From UBA1161 sp049520395 (GTDB taxonomy: Bacteria; Planctomycetota; Phycisphaerae; Tepidisphaerales; Tepidisphaeraceae): 6,793 bases of DNA. Below, one piece after another: positions 4,775 to 6,793 of this stretch; the first letter of the stretch is position 1; each line of letters begins with the position of its first letter. The position numbers and the translations under genes were made by a program. The DNA is taken from assembly GCA_049520395.1 (NCBI GenBank), contig JBEKPV010000176.1:1-6793 (forward strand), in the 5' to 3' direction. The notes below the pieces were generated by a model. That model ran no database searches. It had not been told where the DNA came from and saw nothing but the letters and a program-made list of their open reading frames with translations.

Positions 4775-6115
4775 ATGGAAAACGGCTCCCCCATCACCGA
4801 AGCAATCGACGTCTCCATGGAGTTCGGCGAAGGCGCCGCGCGGCTCCAGGTCCTTCAAAAAATCTGCATCGCCGTTAAAACCGGCGAAGTCCTCGCCATC
4901 CTCGGCCCCAGCGGCTCCGGCAAAAGCACCCTCCTCCGAATCCTCATCGGACTCATCCAGCCCACCGAAGGAAAAGTCCTCGCCCACGGAAAGCCCCTCG
5001 TCGGCATTCACCCCGGCGTCTCTCTGGTCTTCCAAAATTTCGCCCTCTTCCCCTGGCTCACTGTCGTCGAAAACATCAAGCTCGCCCTCAACGGCCTCGA
5101 TCTCAACGCCGCCTCCGCCAAAGATCGCGTCGCCCGCTGTGTCGACGTCGTCGGCCTCGAAGGTTTCGAGGAAGCCTACCCCAAGGAACTCTCCGGCGGC
5201 ATGAAGCAACGTGTCGGCATCGCCCGCGCTCTCGCTCGCGCGCCCGAACTCCTCTGCATGGACGAACCCTGCAGCGCCCTCGACGTCTTCACCGCCGAAA
5301 GTCTCCGCAGCGAAATCTACCGCATGTGGTCCGGCGGCGAGAGCAAACTCCCCTTCCAACCCAAAAGCGTCGTCATCATCACCCACAACATCGAAGAAGC
5401 CGTCTTCCTCGCCGACCGCATCGTCGTCATGGGCGCCCGGCCCGGACACATTCGCACCATTATCCAAAACGACGTCCCCCATCCCCGCGAATACCAATCC
5501 CCGACCTTCCAGCGAATGGTCCAGCGCATTCACGACGTGATCACCAAGGAACAGATGCCCGACGTCCCCGAAGCTCCCGCCGTCGTCGAGGCCCCTGGCC
5601 AAATCCCCCAGCCCGCCCCACTCCCTTCCGTCAATCTCGGCCACATCTTCGGCCTTATGGAAATCGTCCGCGATCACGGCGGCCAGATGGACGTCTTCAA
5701 TCTCGACCAGCTCACCGATTACGATTTCGGGCACACCATCGCCGTCGTCAAAGCCGGCGAAATGCTCGATTTCCTCGACACCCCCAAGAACCAGGTCCTG
5801 CTCACCGATATCGGCCGCCGATTCCTCGACGGCGACATCAACGCCAGAAAACAAATGTTTCGCGATCAGCTACTGACGCTCGGCACCTTCCGCTTCGTCC
5901 TCCATCTACTCAAGGAAGCCGCCAACAATCGCCTCACCAAAGAGATCATCGAAGAAGAATTGTGTATCCGACTCACCACCGAAGACGTCGATAAGGCCTT
6001 CAGTACCATCGTCGGCTGGGGACGCTTCGCCGAACTCTTCGGCTACGACGCCTCTTCAGAAGAATTGTACCTCGACGTCCCCGCCACCGAGCCCGCGCCA
6101 GCCCCGGCCCCCTGA
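4775..6115 (+). CDS. ABC transporter ATPase (nitrate/sulfonate/bicarbonate type) with C-terminal AAA-associated domain
   Basis: The 446-residue product is the ATP-hydrolysing subunit that drives the adjacent permease at the inner face of the membrane. The nucleotide-binding domain (about 6-255) is complete: Walker A GPSGSGKST (44-52), Q-loop Q87, signature LSGGMKQR (139-146), Walker B LLCMDEP (159-165), D-loop SALD (167-170) and H-loop H204. The FPWLTVVENI segment (92-101) after the Q-loop is typical of the SsuB/NrtD/TauB group. A Pro-rich linker (about 262-284) leads to an extra domain at about 285-434, which matches the AAA-associated C-terminal domain (PF09821-like: FGLMEIVRDHGG, FRDQLL, WGRFAELFGYD, LYLD). 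That domain's function is unsettled and may be regulatory. The tail ends in APAPAP. The frame is open back to TTG 4730, but ATG 4775 starts just before normal homology and has a weak AGGA upstream. The last 73 nt overlap the convergent minus-strand gene. Confidence 0.93.
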   Translation: MENGSPITEAIDVSMEFGEGAARLQVLQKICIAVKTGEVLAILGPSGSGKSTLLRILIGLIQPTEGKVLAHGKPLVGIHPGVSLVFQNFALFPWLTVVENIKLALNGLDLNAASAKDRVARCVDVVGLEGFEEAYPKELSGGMKQRVGIARALARAPELLCMDEPCSALDVFTAESLRSEIYRMWSGGESKLPFQPKSVVIITHNIEEAVFLADRIVVMGARPGHIRTIIQNDVPHPREYQSPTFQRMVQRIHDVITKEQMPDVPEAPAVVEAPGQIPQPAPLPSVNLGHIFGLMEIVRDHGGQMDVFNLDQLTDYDFGHTIAVVKAGEMLDFLDTPKNQVLLTDIGRRFLDGDINARKQMFRDQLLTLGTFRFVLHLLKEAANNRLTKEIIEEELCIRLTTEDVDKAFSTIVGWGRFAELFGYDASSEELYLDVPATEPAPAPAP

Positions 6116-6639
6116 GAAACCCTTCCAATGGATAGCGGGGACGTGGGTTGCGGCTGCGGCGGCGGTTTCCCCGCCCCATTCCCCGTCCGCCCCGGAATAA
6201 CCAATCGCCCATTCCCGTTCACCGCGCTCTTGGGAACCCCCTGTCCACCGCCATTCGATTCGCTAAAAACCGTCGGCGTCGCCGGCCGTACCGGCGCCTG
6301 CGAAACATTCGCGCTCGGCGACAAAGGCACCACCATCGGCTTCGCCGCCACCGACGCAAACGCGCTCTCAATTCTTTGCTTGATCCGCGCGTCGTCCGGA
6401 TCCGCCGCCGTCAGCAGCGCCGCCGTCGCTTGCGCCTGCATCTGCGCCAGTTGGTTCTTAAGATTCGCCAGTTCCCCCGCCTGCTTGTTCAGTTGCTGCT
6501 GCTGCGTCGCGATCGTCTGCTGCAGCCCCACAATCGCTCCGTCCTTGGAGACGCACTGTTGCTGCAAGTCGTTCAATACCGACGTCAGCTGATCCCAATC
6601 ATCCAAAATCGCGGCTAACTTTTCCGTCAGTGGAGACAT
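6043..6639 (-). CDS. Hypothetical coiled-coil protein with disordered Pro/Gly/Ser-rich tail
   Basis: I do not recognise a family for this 198-residue protein. Residues 15-75 are rich in Leu, Gln, Ala and Lys with heptad-like spacing (LNDLQQQCV, GLQQTIATQQQQLNKQAGEL, LKNQLAQMQAQ) and predict a coiled coil. Residues 78-100 look like a short helix (DPDDARIKQRIESAFASV). From about 101 to the end the chain is low-complexity Pro/Gly/Ser/Ala/Asn and probably disordered. There is no signal peptide and no membrane segment. Support for coding comes from an AAGGGAG ribosome site 9 nt before the ATG and from coherent amphipathic composition, whereas the opposite frame is Cys-rich nonsense. The start overlaps the end of an upstream minus-strand frame by 13 nt in a different frame, a layout typical of coupled operon genes. 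The 3' end overlaps the ATPase gene by 73 nt. A structural or cell-envelope scaffold role is possible but not shown. Confidence 0.7.
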   Translation of the reverse strand: MSPLTEKLAAILDDWDQLTSVLNDLQQQCVSKDGAIVGLQQTIATQQQQLNKQAGELANLKNQLAQMQAQATAALLTAADPDDARIKQRIESAFASVAAKPMVVPLSPSANVSQAPVRPATPTVFSESNGGGQGVPKSAVNGNGRLVIPGRTGNGAGKPPPQPQPTSPLSIGRVSQGAGAGAGSVAGTSRYNSSEEAS

Positions 6640-6793
6640 GGCAAAGCACTCCCTTGCATTTTCCCCGCGTCCACCAGCACTCCATTGCTGATTGTCGCCG
6701 AGACTTTAACGTCCCCCAAGCCCCGCGGCAACACCCCAAACCCCGAAATCCGCCCCCTTTTCGCTCGCTTGACCCGCCGCCCCCACACTCTTA
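6627..6793 (-). CDS. Possible C-terminal end of an unidentified upstream gene (partial)
   Basis: A minus-strand frame enters at the right edge and stays open for 54 codons to a TGA at 6629-6627. Its last part reads GDVKVSATISNGVLVDAGKM then QGSALPCLH. It ends inside the coiled-coil gene, overlapping its start by 13 nt in a shifted frame, as in tightly packed operons. The alternating polar/hydrophobic segment GDVKVSATISNGVLVDAG reads like a beta-strand protein end, but I recognise no family. The first third is Arg/Gly-rich, as chance frames in GC-rich DNA often are. A noncoding 5' region for the coiled-coil gene is the alternative. Confidence 0.35.
   Translation of the reverse strand, partial: RVWGRRVKRAKRGRISGFGVLPRGLGDVKVSATISNGVLVDAGKMQGSALPCLH
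6649..6655 (-). promoter_or_regulatory. Ribosome binding site of the coiled-coil gene
   Basis: On the minus strand this reads AAGGGAG, a good Shine-Dalgarno match, with 9 nt before the ATG at 6639. It decides the start and argues that the minus-strand frame, not the plus-strand frame opposite it, is the real gene. Confidence 0.6.

Noticed and set aside
4721..5854. 377-residue minus-strand frame opposite the ATPase
   Set aside because: Same antisense artefact: acidic and Gly-rich with no domain. The plus-strand ATPase has every expected motif.
6279..6298. GC-rich inverted repeat CGCCGG/CCGGCG as a terminator
   Set aside because: It lies inside the coiled-coil coding region and has no T-tract on either strand.
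6128..6592. 154-residue plus-strand frame opposite the coiled-coil gene
   Set aside because: It contains runs of cysteine produced by reading CAG/GCA-rich codons in reverse. The minus-strand frame has a ribosome site and coherent coiled-coil composition.
1..6793. CRISPR arrays, tRNA or rRNA genes, insertion sequences
   Set aside because: I found no regularly spaced repeats, no cloverleaf with TTCRA-type loop, no rRNA segments, and no transposase or terminal inverted repeats.

Overview
The window is GC-rich bacterial DNA holding one recognisable replication gene (dnaA), one DNA-repair gene (family 4 uracil-DNA glycosylase), a two-gene ABC importer of the nitrate/sulfonate/bicarbonate type, the start of a probable deoxyhypusine synthase-like gene, and a poorly characterised minus-strand coiled-coil gene. 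No single gene fixes the taxonomy. The deoxyhypusine synthase-like protein, the duplicated-permease transporter, weak or absent Shine-Dalgarno sites on the plus-strand genes, and a dnaA lying outside the usual dnaA-dnaN cluster together suggest a PVC-group bacterium (Verrucomicrobia or a relative). This is an inference of modest confidence.

Layout. Positions 1-85 are the first 28 codons of a minus-strand gene. Its roughly 110-nt leader (86-197) carries a strong intrinsic terminator-like hairpin, and behind it lies a good sigma70-type promoter (205-234, minus strand). This looks like an attenuated or riboregulated transcription unit. Positions 348-1124 encode the plus-strand uracil-DNA glycosylase, which has an unusually long N-terminal extension. 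Positions 1125-1461 are a gene-free, relatively AT-rich spacer with several small palindromes and one terminator-like hairpin with a T8 tract. dnaA follows at 1462-2817. After a 92-nt gap, which contains a 15-codon reading frame, come a fused double permease (2910-4724) and its ATPase (4775-6115). The ATPase has a C-terminal AAA-associated domain. The 3' end of the ATPase gene overlaps, tail to tail, a minus-strand gene (6043-6639). That gene's start overlaps the end of another minus-strand reading frame that runs off the right edge.

How the genes fit together. The permease and ATPase form a transporter core: two membrane halves in one chain plus the motor. No periplasmic substrate-binding protein is visible. 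dnaA and the transporter are codirectional and could be cotranscribed, with no obvious terminator between them, but a functional link is not shown. From dnaA to the right edge the plus strand is strikingly C-rich whichever strand is coding, while the glycosylase gene is balanced. This strand asymmetry is not what is expected if a bidirectional origin sat just upstream of a codirectional dnaA.

The most interesting unexplained element is the structured leader at 117-197 in front of the deoxyhypusine synthase-like gene.
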